A stretch of DNA of 64,000 nt from Astragalus membranaceus (taxonomy: Eukaryota; Streptophyta; Magnoliopsida; Fabales; Fabaceae): NCBI GenBank assembly GCA_039519185.1, contig JAZGSX010000012.1, positions 496,001-560,000 on the forward strand, given 5' to 3'. Positions 24,409 to 34,661 of this stretch are shown in pieces (position 1 is the stretch's first letter; every line of letters starts with the position of its first letter). The position numbers and the translations under genes were made by a program. A model generated the notes under the pieces. That model was not told where the DNA came from, did no database searches, and was given only the letters and a program-made list of their open reading frames with translations.

Positions 24409-25271
24409 CGGGACTTGGGTTACAAGAGAATTATTTGCTCTTATGATTCCATGAACACTTTGAAGCTTATTGATAGTGTAGATCCTTTTTTCCATAAGCT
24501 TGGTAACGATATTGCCCGTATCGTAAATCTGATATCTTGTCCTTGGGAGGTGAAGGTTCAACATGTCTTTCGCGAGACTAATTTCTGTGCAGATTTTATG
24601 GCGAAGCGTGGAATTTGGAATGAAGGACACCACTCCTTATGTTATTATGGTTGACACCTCTATCAATGATTCATTTGCTCTAGGATGATGCTTGTCGCCT
24701 TCTGTCTATAATGAAAAGTATTGTACTAATCTAAAAAATAACTTAAACATAGTTACAAAATTTTCAACAATAAAGTATTAAAAGAGTTTTTTAAAATTCA
24801 TTTCAATTTATATAAAATTATATTTTCAACAATTAATCTCATAATTGTTTTTTGATAATTATTGATATTAAAATCACATATTGCCTAAAATAAATATTTT
24901 TTATATAAAAATGTAATTTTTTTGTATAATACCATTTTGTTAATTTGTTAATATACATAATTTATATACGTTTATTTATAAACTCTATAAAACTAAATGA
25001 AAAAATATGGTAACTAATAATTAATAATCATGCAATGGCCGGGTATTTTTCCTAGTTTTTACTAAAACAAAATTTTAGTTTATGAAGATGTTTCAAAATG
25101 TATAGGAATTTTATTATTGCACTATCTGTGTTACAATACATGTAGGTTTTTTTAAGAATCACGTTGTCTTTAAAGTTCAATTTTTCATTTGATATTATTT
25201 TTTTTATAAATACCCTTATCTATTTAGAGTAGTGAGATAAATGGGTAAAATGAAATAATAAGTAACCACTA
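24409..25271 (+). mobile_element. LINE fragment A: end of ORF2 RNase H plus 3' UTR
   Basis: Immediately after the plastid sequence, the reading GYKRIICSYDSMNTLKLID, then VKVQHVFRETNFCADFMAKRG, is the C-terminal half of a plant L1-type LINE RNase H domain (DS and N-x-x-x-D-x-x-A motifs). An AT-rich 3' UTR of about 600 bp follows. From about 24500 to 25265 it is nearly identical to 44400-45162, proving one family. The 5' side is cut at the plastid junction. The right side runs directly into ORF1 of another LINE piece. Confidence 0.8.
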
Positions 25272-26506
25272 CTAAGTACGGTCCGTGGATGATCTATGAT
25301 CATTATCTAACCGTTAGACCGTGGAGACCAAATTTTCGGCCTGAGAAGGAGGAGATAGAGCGTGTAACAGTTTGGGTACGGTTGCCGGAATTACCCATTG
25401 AATACTATGATCCAGACTTCTTATTTTTCCTAGGCAATAGAATAGGGAGGACAGTTAAAGTGGACAAGACAACAGAGTCACTATCAAGAGGGAAGTTTGC
25501 GAGATTGTGTGTTGAGATTGATCTTAATACACCACTCTTGGCCATGTTCGAAATCAAGGGGCACATCTACAAGATAGAGTATGAGGGGCTTCATTCGTTA
25601 TGTATGGTATGTGGAAAATTTGGTCATTACAAGGACCAGTGTGTTGAACGTGTTGGTGCGGAAATGACTGAGACTGAACTTTCTTTGGAGCGTAGAGATG
25701 GGAAAACAGGGAGCAGTGCCGTAATGGCACCGGAAAATGGTCCATGGACGGTTGTCCAAAAACAACGGTGGCTGAGGAAAGGGAGAGATAAGGGTGGTCC
25801 GGCACCTGGTGGTGGTCGCGTTCTTCCGGCGTCCATTAATGCCAAGGCGCAATCAGGGGGATCCAGGTTCTTTGTTTTGGAAAATAATGAGGAAGTCTTG
25901 GAGGGAGTTAATGAGGAGAGAGTTTCTAGGGATCATGAAAAGCAAGAATCAGTGTTGGAAAATAATATTCCTTCAATGAAAAAACCGGTAGTTAACGTCC
26001 CAAAAGCTGTCACCAGCCGCAAAGGTAACAGTCAGTTGTCACACGCGGAAATCAAGGAGGCAGTCATCAAGTCTAACGGTTCCAGACAGAGTCACGTGCA
26101 ATAAAAAAAGAATGATGATGAGTTAATCCCAAAAAATGGCGCATTCAGTGGCTCACGTGAGGTGGGACAGGTTATCGCAAGGACATCAAATAAGAATTTA
26201 AACGTGGAGAATGATGTAAATTACACGTTGGTCAGGAATGCAATAGAAGTGGATCCGAGTATCTTGGGCAGCGAGACTTCTACAACTTTGAGGCCCAATA
26301 ACTCTCTTAACATAGTTGGGCCAATTTTGTTTCATACTACTAGACCGCCAGATTTAGCGCAAGGTAATTCGCACACCACCTTAATTACTGATGTTGTTGA
26401 TGACGTTGGGATGTTTGATTCTGAGGAATTTGTGGATGCTCATGAACAAGGCGATACTAGCTCTGAGAATGAGATGGAGGTGGTCATGGAGACCCCTCAC
26501 TCTTAA
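25272..26506 (+). pseudogene. LINE ORF1 (DUF4283 / CCHC nucleic-acid-binding protein), one in-frame stop
   Basis: ORF1 proteins of plant LINEs bind element RNA. Visible parts are the end of DUF4283 (GPWMIYDHYLTVRPWRPNF, VWVRLPELPIEYY) and a CCHC knuckle (CMVCGKFGHYKDQC, near 25604-25645). A charged C-terminal tail follows. The start of the domain is missing compared with the second copy at 49075. A TAA at 26102-26104 interrupts a frame that continues to 26506. The same CAA-TAA occurs in the copy at 63.5 kb. The sequence ends 52 bp before ORF2. Confidence 0.82.
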
Positions 26507-26558
26507 GTCTCCCCTCTTTGTTTTCTTTGGTTGGCCCTCATAATATTTACTTGTTTAA

Positions 26559-28859
26559 ATGAATTTAAATAAAATAATGTTATGGAATTGTAGGGGTGCA
26601 GCTAGTCCGGATCTTTTTCGGAATTGTAAACGGTATGTGGACTCTCATCGTCCTGAGATTTTTGTTTTAATGGAGACCCGCTCTAATCCAGCTCGTTTGA
26701 GGAGGACCTTCAACATGCTTGGTTATGATGGTTTCACCTTTGCTGAGAATAGAGGGTTTGCTGGAGGTATTGGTGTTGGTTGGAAGACTACTACAGTAGA
26801 TATTTTGGAAATTGATAATTATTTTCAATTCATCCATTTCAAAGTTACCATGCAAGGAAGGTGGACGTGGTTCTTTACGCCCACCTATGCTAGCCCTTTG
26901 GATGACTTGAGGAGTGATCTGTGGGAAACGTTTTACAATATGAGTAGAGATATGGAGTCCCAGTGGCTTATCGCCGGTGATCTTAATGATATCATGGATG
27001 CAAGTGAAAGAAAAGGGGGGGGGGACTCCAAATTTTCGTAAATGTCAACTGTTCAAGGATCGTATCCACAAGTGCAAATTACTTGACCTTGGGTCGGTTG
27101 GTCCTAGGTTTACTTGGAAGGGACAACGATGTGGCCTTTTTGCTAAAATGTTTGTCCGTCTTGATAGAGCTTTATGTAATGATAGATGGAGAGTGGCCTT
27201 CCTAAATGCTTTTGTCAAGGTTCTCCCTTGGATAGACTTTTCGGATCATCATCCTATTCTTGTTTATCTTCATGGCAATGATAATGATCGGAGGGAGAGG
27301 TCCTTTCGGTTTGAGAGTGATTGGTTAACTCATCCTGATTTTAGGACTGATTTCCAAGGATGGTGGGATCATTCTGGTGATTTGGCTTCTAATCTTAAGA
27401 AGACGGAAGGTGACCTCGGTGTGTGGAAGCAATCTACTTTTGGTTGTGTTCGGGCAAAAAAAAGGCAATTAATTGCAAGAATTGGGGGGATTCAGAAGAA
27501 ATTTCAAGAGGGTAATGCCAATAGATATTTGTTTCGGCTTGAGAAAGATCTTTAGAAGGATTTGCGTGGTATTCTTCATCAAGAGGAGCTCATGTGGTTT
27601 CAACGGTCGAGAACGGTTTGGATGCATGATGGGGACCGCAACACTAAATAATATCAAATTAAAGCTGCCAACAGGAAACGAAAGAACCGTATTCATGTTC
27701 TTCGTAATGACCAAGGGCGATGGTTTGAGGATGAGCTTCAGACAAAGTCACACGTTTCAGATTTTTTCAAGGTCCACTTCACTGAGATTGATGACTCCTC
27801 TGTGAGGCCCAGCTTGCGGTTTGGGTTTAACAAATTAGATAGTGTTACAAGCAATCATCTGGGTAGACTTATTGAGACTGAAGAAATTGATCAGGCTCTC
27901 TTTTCTATGAAGGCGTGGAAGGCGCCAGGGCCTGATGGTTTTCAGGTTGGGTTTTATCAATATAACTGGCATACTGTGGCACCTGAGTTCTATAGGTTTG
28001 CTACATCAGTTTGGCAGAGTCCGGAGAAGATTGGGGAAGTTAATGACACTGATATTTGCCTCATTCCCAAGATTAGCAAGTCGGAATTCGTCACGCAATT
28101 CAGGTCGTTCTCTCTTTGTAATGTTTGTTATAAGGTGATTACGAAGGTGATCGTCAAACGCCTTAAGCCTTTTATTACTAACATTGTTTCTCCTTTTCAA
28201 ACAGGTTTCCACTAGAAGCATTCATGAGAACATTGTGGTCGCTCAGGAGCTTATTCATAGCATGCGCAAAATGAGGGCAGGAATGGTTTCTTTGTCATTA
28301 AGGTGGACCTTGCTAAAGCCTATGATTGCATTAGGTGGAGTTTTATTGTTGATGTGCTATTGGAGATTGGTCTTCCAGCCAATCTTATTGATATCATTCA
28401 GCATGCAGTTTCGAGTGTCAAAACCAACGTGATGTGGAATGAGAGTCGTGGTGATTTTTTCTCTCCTCAGCGGGGCATCCGCCAAGGGGACCCCATCTCT
28501 CCCTATTTGTTTGTTCTTTGCATGGATAGGTTAACTCACTTGATAGTCGAGGAGGTTGATAGAGGCAATTGGCATCCCATCAAGGTTGGGCGGAATGGCC
28601 CAGAGATCTCTCATCTTATGTTTGCTGATGACTTGCTTTTGTTTGGGAAGGCAACTGAGGCTAGTATGGCTTGTGTTATGCGTATGCTTGAGACCTTTTG
28701 CAGCATGTCCGGTCAAATGGTTAGTCATGAGAAGACCACAATTTTCTTCTCCAAGAATGTCAACCATGCGACCAAGTCTTAGCTAGCAAGGATGTCCGGG
28801 TTCAAGGTCTCTGATTCTATGGGCAGTTATCTTGAAATTCCTCTTCTTGGGAAGTCTTA
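26559..28859 (+). pseudogene. LINE ORF2: apurinic-type endonuclease and reverse transcriptase, disrupted
   Basis: The endonuclease (26559 to about 27270) shows MLWNCRGA, LMETR with the catalytic Glu, AGDLND and SDHHPIL, the metal-binding set of L1 endonucleases. The reverse transcriptase follows with WKAPGPDGF, LISP-type KISK, DLAKAYD, RGIRQGDPISPYLF and the catalytic FADD at 28621-28632. Breaks include a frameshift in the G-run near 27014-27024, TAG 27553-27555 and TAA near 27649. A compensating pair of small indels lies between about 28210 and 28285. The frame ends in YLEIPLLGKS where the Harbinger element is inserted. Confidence 0.87.
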
Positions 28860-29589
28860 GAGTGCGTTTGGATGGAGCGATTGAAAATTCTGGAGAAATT
28901 GAAATGCTAGGAAATCCAATTGTTTCAATTAAATTCCCTTCATTTGTAAAATTTGTTGTTTGGATGAAGTTATAGAATCACTTCATTTGTAAAATACCAT
29001 GTTTGGATAGAGTTACTAAATTGAATCATTTTGTAATTTTTTTTACTTTAAATTGCATTTTAAATTAATTATGATAATCTATAATACATAATAAATTAAA
29101 TAAATACCTAACAAATTATCATAATAAAAATTATATAAATTAACATAAATTTATTTTGTCTTTTAGTATAAAGAACAAAATAATTATAGTAAAACTAAAA
29201 TTAGTATTAAATGAATATACCACATACAAATATAAACCATGTACCTATAAACTCCATCTTGTTTTCTACATAGAATGTCATATACAAAAAATATGGTTCG
29301 CATTGAAAATGTCATATACACAAATATAAACCGTATATCTATTAATCCTTCACATCTTTTTTGACAAACATAAATCCTTCATAAGGAGAATATCTTTTAC
29401 ACAAATATAAACTATATATATCTACTATGTAATCTTTCACAAGAAATATGTTGTCTGGAACAATATAGTTGCATGGTCCAACTCTGAGCTTTGCCAACAT
29501 GATCACAACAATGTCGGTGTCTGCAACAACAATGATCACAACCTATGAGATTCATCATACCACATTAACTCATCATATTCATAGAGTGG

Positions 29590-30624
29590 CAGCAGATACT
29601 GTTAGAAGTAGATTCGGAAATGGACGCTTTAACAAAGACGGAACACTTGGAAAATGCATTGAAGATGGAAAAGGGACAGAAAGAAAAACTCTTGTTGCAA
29701 GTGCAGGAGCTTAGTGAACTCATTCATAGGTCCAAACTTGCTGCTATTAAAGCTGAGAAAGTGAAGATTGGTATGTTGTCTGAGAGAGATGGAAAAATTC
29801 AGTTAGCTACAATAGATACTGCTCAAGCACATCAAGAGCTGGAAGATATGAAAAAATATATAGATATGATACTAGAATTACAAAATAAACCAATGAATTA
29901 TGAGGAACCCATTTTCTCTGAGGACTTTGCTGCCAATGCATTAAATAATTCAAACCAGTTAAACATTGAACTAAATCAGCTAACAAATGAGCTTGCAAAT
30001 GCAAAGGAAGAGATAAATGGAATGAGTGTTGTTAATGAATCACTTACAAGTGAGTTAGAGAAGGCCAAAGCATAATTGAACTTGAGTAAGAAGAGAGACA
30101 TTGAAGAACAAGTTGAGATTGCATTGCTGAAATCTCAACTTGAAGGACACAAAGCTAACAAGAATGGATATGTTACTGATATCCAAGCTGATGATAACAC
30201 AAAGGGTGGAGCTGAAGAGAGAAATAGTGAGAAAAACAATGAACATATCAGAATCCCTTTGAAAGAGTACACATTTTTGGTTAGAGAGGCTGAGAAGGCA
30301 AATGAGAAAGCAAATCAATCAGAATTAGTACTAATGACAAAGGAGTTGGAAAATGCATCAGCAAAAATTTCAGAGCTGAGGGCACGTGCAGAACAGGCTC
30401 TCAGTAGAGCTGAATTAGCTGAGAATGCTAAAACAACATTGGAGGACAAAATAAGGAGACATAGAGAGCATAGGCAGAGAAGAAAGGCTGCTCTAACAGC
30501 ACTTTGGGAGGAATCTACCCCTAAACCATTTAGTCCTTCCACATCATATGGAGCACCTGGAATGTACCAACAAAGATTAGAAGTAGCTTCTGCTGTTAAA
30601 AATGATCCTCATGCTCTGGAATAA
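29590..30624 (+). pseudogene. Captured WEB/PMI2-like coiled-coil gene fragment, one stop
   Basis: A frame of about 335 codons reads from about 29590, with ATG at 29620, and is interrupted once by TAA at 30073-30075 (a likely CAA codon). The protein is strongly coiled-coil, rich in Glu, Lys and Leu heptads. It contains IPLKEYTFLVREAEKANEKA and SELRARAEQALSRAELAENAK, then RRKAALTALWEESTPK. This resembles the C-terminal part of the plant WEB/PMI2 family (chloroplast photorelocation proteins). Family assignment is from memory of these motifs. The frame opposes the transposase genes and lies wholly between the TIRs, so it is host sequence acquired by the transposon or inserted into it. No intron is visible. 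Confidence 0.6.
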
Positions 30625-30723
30625 AAGAAATTAATTTCACCTAAAGAAATTAATAGCATGTGAATAAAAAGTATATAACAAAACTAAAATCATTCCCAAA
30701 CAGCCCAGATTAGTAGAATTACC

Positions 30724-31191
30724 TCAAATGGTAGAATCTATGAAGGCCAAGATATAATCTTTCTTGTCACCCGGTGGAAGAGCTTTAACAATCTCTAAGT
30801 CGTCCGGATTTTTCGTCAACCAAGCAATTGCTTTGAGTCGCAGTCCATTATCAAGATCAAGTAACACCTTCAATTCATTCATCACTTCTTGCACCACTTC
30901 TCGTTTATTTCCTTCCATCCTTTTTTTAGTTAGTTGTACAAACTCTTTGAATGATTCAGCGACTTCTTTCATAGAGCTCGCTACCCCCTCTTTATCCTTA
31001 CCCTTTTTTGCACGATTAATTTGTACCTTTTTTTTTTGTTGCGGAGCTTGGTTCCTCTAAGTCAATAATATTCGCATGGGGAACTTCTTCCTCTTCATGT
31101 GCTTCTTTGCTCATGACATCATCCGCATCCAATGCACTCTCTGCCCCAATTCCAATTGCTCTATCTTTGGCACATAAGTCTATGATGATGC
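30724..31191 (-). pseudogene. PIF/Harbinger Myb/SANT-like accessory ORF, partial
   Basis: Two PIF elements genes are usual: a transposase and a Myb/SANT-like DNA-binding partner. On the minus strand near 31191-31050 the reading LCAKDRAIGIGAESALDAD, then HANIIDLEEPSSATKKK, matches the middle acidic linker of such proteins. It continues after an A-run frameshift (near 31030) into SFKEFVQLTKKRMEG and KALPPGDKKDYILAFI, the typical C-terminal helices. The N-terminal Myb domain is not found. Confidence 0.55.
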
Positions 31192-31577
31192 CTATAAACT
31201 GAACAAAACAGGGGTTGAAAAGTATGACCTTATAAACTGCAATGACAATGAAACTATTATAAACAAACTATTATAAACAGAAAAACTGAAACTACTGAAT
31301 CAACAACAAGAACATACTGTTAGAATATTATAAACAAACTATTATAAACTGAAACTGAAACTGAAACTAATGAAACTATTATAAACAAACTATTATAAAC
31401 TGAAACTGAAACTACTGAAGTAGTAGTTAACAACAAAAGTCCTGATCAGTAGGCAATTACAACAAAGATAAAAGAGACATGTCTTAGGCAATTACAACAA
31501 AGATAAAAGAGACAACTACAATGTATTAGGCAGTTATACAGTGCCTGCCCATAGTCAAAAACATGAAGGACTCCCCC
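31192..31577. repeat. Non-coding part of the Harbinger element with short direct repeats
   Basis: Repeats of TATTATAAACAAACTATTA and ACTGAAACTGAAACT lie at about 31250-31410. The CAATTACAACAAAGATAAAA unit occurs twice near 31454 and 31490. This stretch occupies the place where the transposase DDE region would be expected. Confidence 0.65.
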
Positions 31578-32009
31578 CTAATTAATGTTTCTTCTAGCTT
31601 GATAATCAACAAACATGTTCATTGCTAAAATCTCCACAACTCTATACTTTAGGTTGTGAGCGAGGATATGCAAAAACATCGCCACGGCCTCAGTTGTAGG
31701 GACATTTTTTGTTCTCACTAACCCCCCTTTCTCTTGTAAAATTCTACAAAGCTTAGAAAATGCTCTTTTACTAACTCTTAGTTGATCAATGCAATCGCTT
31801 TCCTTTCCCCTATATAGGCGATTAAGGAAACCGCGTCTTTCCAATTCCCAATTCCGAGCAGGTTCTTTAACTAGATATGTGTCATGATACCAAGCCATAA
31901 AACACAACAGCCTAATAATGATGCAAACAACGACGAATGTTTCCTCAAGCTCTACCAACTCTTCATCTTGTTTACGTTTTCTTGAAGCATTAACTACACT
32001 AGTGTCCAT
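31578..32009 (-). pseudogene. PIF/Harbinger transposase, N-terminal fragment
   Basis: A 143-residue frame on the minus strand contains FLNRLYRGKESDCIDQLRVSKRAF, then SKLCRILQEKGGLVRTKNV and TEAVAMFLHILAHNLKYRVV. This is the helix-turn-helix N-terminal region typical of plant PIF transposases (about 400 residues in the family). It ends ARRNIN-stop. The DDE nuclease domain is missing, so no catalytic residues are present. It lies about 870 bp from the right TIR, a plausible position for the start of the transposase gene. Confidence 0.78.
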
Positions 32010-32898
32010 CTCTTGAAATCAGCAGCTACTTAACAAACCAGTTGGAAATTTGTGCATCAATATATTGTACAAGCTGTATGTGTAACAAAAATGGACTAGA
32101 AGAGTTTCAAAAAACAACTCAAACACAACATAGGAATGCCATTTAATTTCCAGTAGATTCATCTCTACAATATAATCTTATTTGCATCACCCTAACTTCT
32201 TTGGGAGCAATATTCGGGACTAAGTAACATGTTATTAACACAAACAATACAAACAAGGTATCATATACAGCAAAAACAAGTGTAAAATTAGGGATCAATG
32301 AAATTCAAATTGATTCCGAAATTGATTCAGAAATGGATTGATCCAGAAATTGATTGAGAAATTGAATGCATCATTTTAGCGATAAGGCAGAACCAAATTG
32401 ATTGATCGAAAGAAAATAAACTGGATGAAACAAATCGAAATTACCTTCTCAATTGATTCAGTGTCTCTTTGATTGATTCATAAATCAATTCAGGATGAAG
32501 CAGAAGTGATGAACGTTGAAGTGATGAAGCAGAAGTGATGAAGCAGAGACCATGAGTAGGGAAGATGCGAGAGAGAGAGAGAGCAAGAGCGAGAGAGAGC
32601 AGAGAGCATGAGAGCATGAGTAGCGAAGAAAGGTGCTTCGGCGAGAGAGAGCGCAAGAGTGAGAGTGATGAACGTGAACGTGAGTGAGAGTGATGCGTGA
32701 GCGTGGGAATTAAAATTCTCCTTAATTAGGTGGAATTTCAATTGCATCATTTTTAAGAGTAATGAAATACTTCTTAAAATTCCAGCATTTTTAAAATTCA
32801 TTTCATTTGTTATCCAAACAAAATATTTTAATTGAAAGTATTTTAATTCCTTCCTAAAAATACATTACCCTCTAAAAATACTCTATCCAAACACACTC
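32010..32898. other. Right subterminal region of the Harbinger element, GA-rich
   Basis: This holds AT-rich sequence, a cluster of TTGATTCAGAAATTGATTGA-like short repeats (32310-32360) and a purine-rich GAGAGAGAGAGCAAGAGCGA tract (about 32565-32690). The right TIR ends the element. On the minus strand this would be the 5' leader/promoter side of the transposase. No coding frame is convincing. Confidence 0.6.
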
Positions 32899-32901
32899 TT
32901 A

Positions 32902-32937
32902 GCTAAATAGAATTTTTTTTTGTCAATGCTAAATAGA
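32902..32937 (-). mobile_element. Ultra-short TSD-flanked insert (retroposon tail?)
   Basis: GCTAAATAGA occurs at 32902-32911 and again at 32928-32937, flanking 16 bp (A, nine T, GTCAAT). On the minus strand this reads ATTGAC followed by an A-run, as expected for a drastically 5'-truncated poly(A) retroposon. Two further inserts of this form occur in the window. Confidence 0.5.
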
Positions 32938-33031
32938 TTCCCGATCTCACTGATTTATTTATACCGTAGTCTATTTACAAAAGTAAAGATTAAAAATTGG
33001 GCCTATGGCTGGTCACAGACCAAACCAAAAC

Positions 33032-34281
33032 GGCCTTTTTTTTTGTACCCCCATCAACTCCCATCTACCCCCATCAAATTGCTAAAACCCGAAAATACCC
33101 CTGCCCAACTTACAATTCGCTCGGATTTACCTTCATCTAAGGTAAATCCGCTTTGTTATTTTTAAAGTCGGATTTACCTCAGATGGGGGTAAATCCGATT
33201 TCAAAAATAACAAAGCGGATTTACCTTAGCTGAAGGTAAATCCGCTTTGTTATTTTGGAAATCGGATTTACCTGGTGGGCACATAAATCCGATTTCCCTA
33301 AAAAAAGAGAAAATCGGATTTATCCCACCTAAGGTAAATCCGATTTCCCTAAAAAAAGAAAATCGGATTTACCCCACCTAAGGTAAATCCGATTTTGTTA
33401 TTAAAAAAAATTGTTTTTATTTAATTTTTTAAAAAAGGTTATAAAATGCTACTAAAAATCCGTTAAACAGCCAAAACTAATCCAAAAATTATAAAAACAC
33501 CACTAAAAATCTAATAAAACCAAAATAAGGTTATGAAAAATTAAAAAAATTAATATAAAATAGTAAACGATGGAATTTGGGATTTTGAGGTCCCCAGTCC
33601 TGAAAGAAGTCCCTTCTTTAGGAGTATTGATCCTTGATATTTTTCCGATTTAAAGAATGTGGTTTCATTACAATTTGAGTAGGTTGCCCGAAAACTGATT
33701 TTTTAGCCTAAATTATTCTCCCGACGTACAATATCGTCACGTGTTAACGAACCACACACTAAACAGAACCAAAAGACGGTCGAAATTTGTATCTAAAATT
33801 TTAACTGAGTTATTTATTAATTAGGTTAACAAAGCGGATTTACCCCCACATAAGGTAAATCCGCTTTGGTTATTTTTAAAAGCGGATTTACCTTATATGG
33901 GGGTAGATCCGCTTTTAAAAATAACAAATCGGATTTACCCCCAATTAAGGTAAATCCGATTTGTTATTTTTCAAAGCGGATCTACCCCATCTTAAATAAA
34001 TCCGATTTTATTTTTTTAAATTTTTTAGTGGAAATCGGATTTACCTAAATCCGATTTAAATTTTTTAAATTTTTTAGTGGAAATCGGATTTACCTAAATC
34101 CGATTTAAATTTTTTAAATTTTTTAGTGGAAATCGGATTTACCTAAATCCGATTTCCAAAAAAAAAAATTGAAATCAGGATACGTTCGGGATTTTTAATT
34201 TTTGTGAAGTGCAATTGCGTCTTTTTGCAGGGTCGATGGGGGTAGATAGGGAGGTGGTGGGGGTACAAAAAAAAAAAACCC
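33032..34281. mobile_element. Mutator-like non-autonomous TIR element with internal hairpin array
   Basis: The direct repeat AACCAAAAC (33023-33031 and 34282-34290) is a 9-bp target duplication. The termini are inverted repeats of about 45 bp built from a T-run, then GTACCCCCATCAACTCCC-like and CTACCCCCATC blocks. No protein is encoded. The interior has more than 20 half-sites of CGGATTTACC / GGTAAATCCG in alternating orientation (33113-33392 and 33834-34157), including a roughly 50-bp direct repeat three times at 34020-34160. Middle sequence 33400-33830 is AT-rich and unrecognised. The 9-bp duplication favours the Mutator superfamily. Confidence 0.78.
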
Positions 34282-34290
34282 AACCAAAAC

Positions 34291-34425
34291 TGCAGCTTAG
34301 CCCAACCAAATTCCACTCATGTGGCTAAGCTTGGTATTGAAAACCTAGTTGTATATGCTCTGGTTGATGCTCCTCCTCCAGTTTTGATTCATATTCATCT
34401 CCTCCATGAAGATGCAGTAGCTTAG
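34291..34425 (+). mobile_element. Possible LINE RNase H C-terminal scrap
   Basis: The frame HVAKLGIENLVVYALVDAP, then VLIHIHLLHEDAV, followed by a stop, resembles the last residues of plant LINE RNase H domains (Ala-Lys-Leu-Gly, then Pro-Pro and a final Leu-x-x-Asp). It is too short for certainty. Confidence 0.35.
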
Positions 34426-34661
34426 GCCGTAGTCTTCTTTCTTTTTTAATTAATATTTAGATGTAACGTGGCTTGTTTTTATAGGCGCCGAATCGAACAC
34501 ATCGATGGTTTTACCCATAGCAAATTCACCCGCCGTCGTCACGAGTTCTTCCCCGCCGTCACGTACTTGTGACGAGGCAGCCGTTTCCGAAACCAGAAAC
34601 AGTCAAATAGCTGGCGCACGTTAGGTCTATTTTTCACGCCTTCAATCTCTCTCTTTTTCTC
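34426..34661 (+). other. Sequence upstream of the glutaminyl cyclase fragment
   Basis: A GC-richer stretch of about 236 bp contains CGCCGTCGTCACGAG-like codon-rich text and a pyrimidine tract (TCTCTCTCTTTTTCTC) just before the ATG. This fits a 5' UTR/promoter-proximal segment carried with the gene fragment. I see no separate gene. Confidence 0.45.

Larger units (their letters stand above)
25272..28859 (+). mobile_element. LINE fragment B: ORF1 plus endonuclease and reverse transcriptase (L1-type), 5'- and 3'-truncated
   Basis: This is a non-LTR retrotransposon with the two-frame organisation of plant L1 elements. It is truncated on the left inside the DUF4283 domain of ORF1. On the right it is interrupted by the Harbinger element after the RT palm. 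Thumb, zinc-knuckle and RNase H regions are not found directly on the far side of that insertion. Confidence 0.85.
28860..32898 (-). mobile_element. PIF/Harbinger DNA transposon carrying a captured host gene fragment
   Basis: Terminal inverted repeats are GAGTGCGTTTGGATGGAG (28860-28877) and the complement of 32881-32898, with two mismatches over 18 bp. Both ends are flanked by the direct 3-bp repeat TTA (28857-28859 and 32899-32901), the target duplication of the PIF/Harbinger superfamily. Inside on the minus strand are a PIF-type transposase N-terminal part and a Myb/SANT-like accessory frame. On the plus strand is a plant coiled-coil gene fragment. The transposase lacks its DDE part, so the element would depend on a relative for movement. 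Confidence 0.87.

Noticed and set aside
33113..34157. Regular repeats with spacers resembling a CRISPR array
   Set aside because: The repeats alternate in orientation, vary in length and lie within TIRs and a 9-bp duplication in a plant nuclear context. They are hairpin modules of a transposon, not a CRISPR array.
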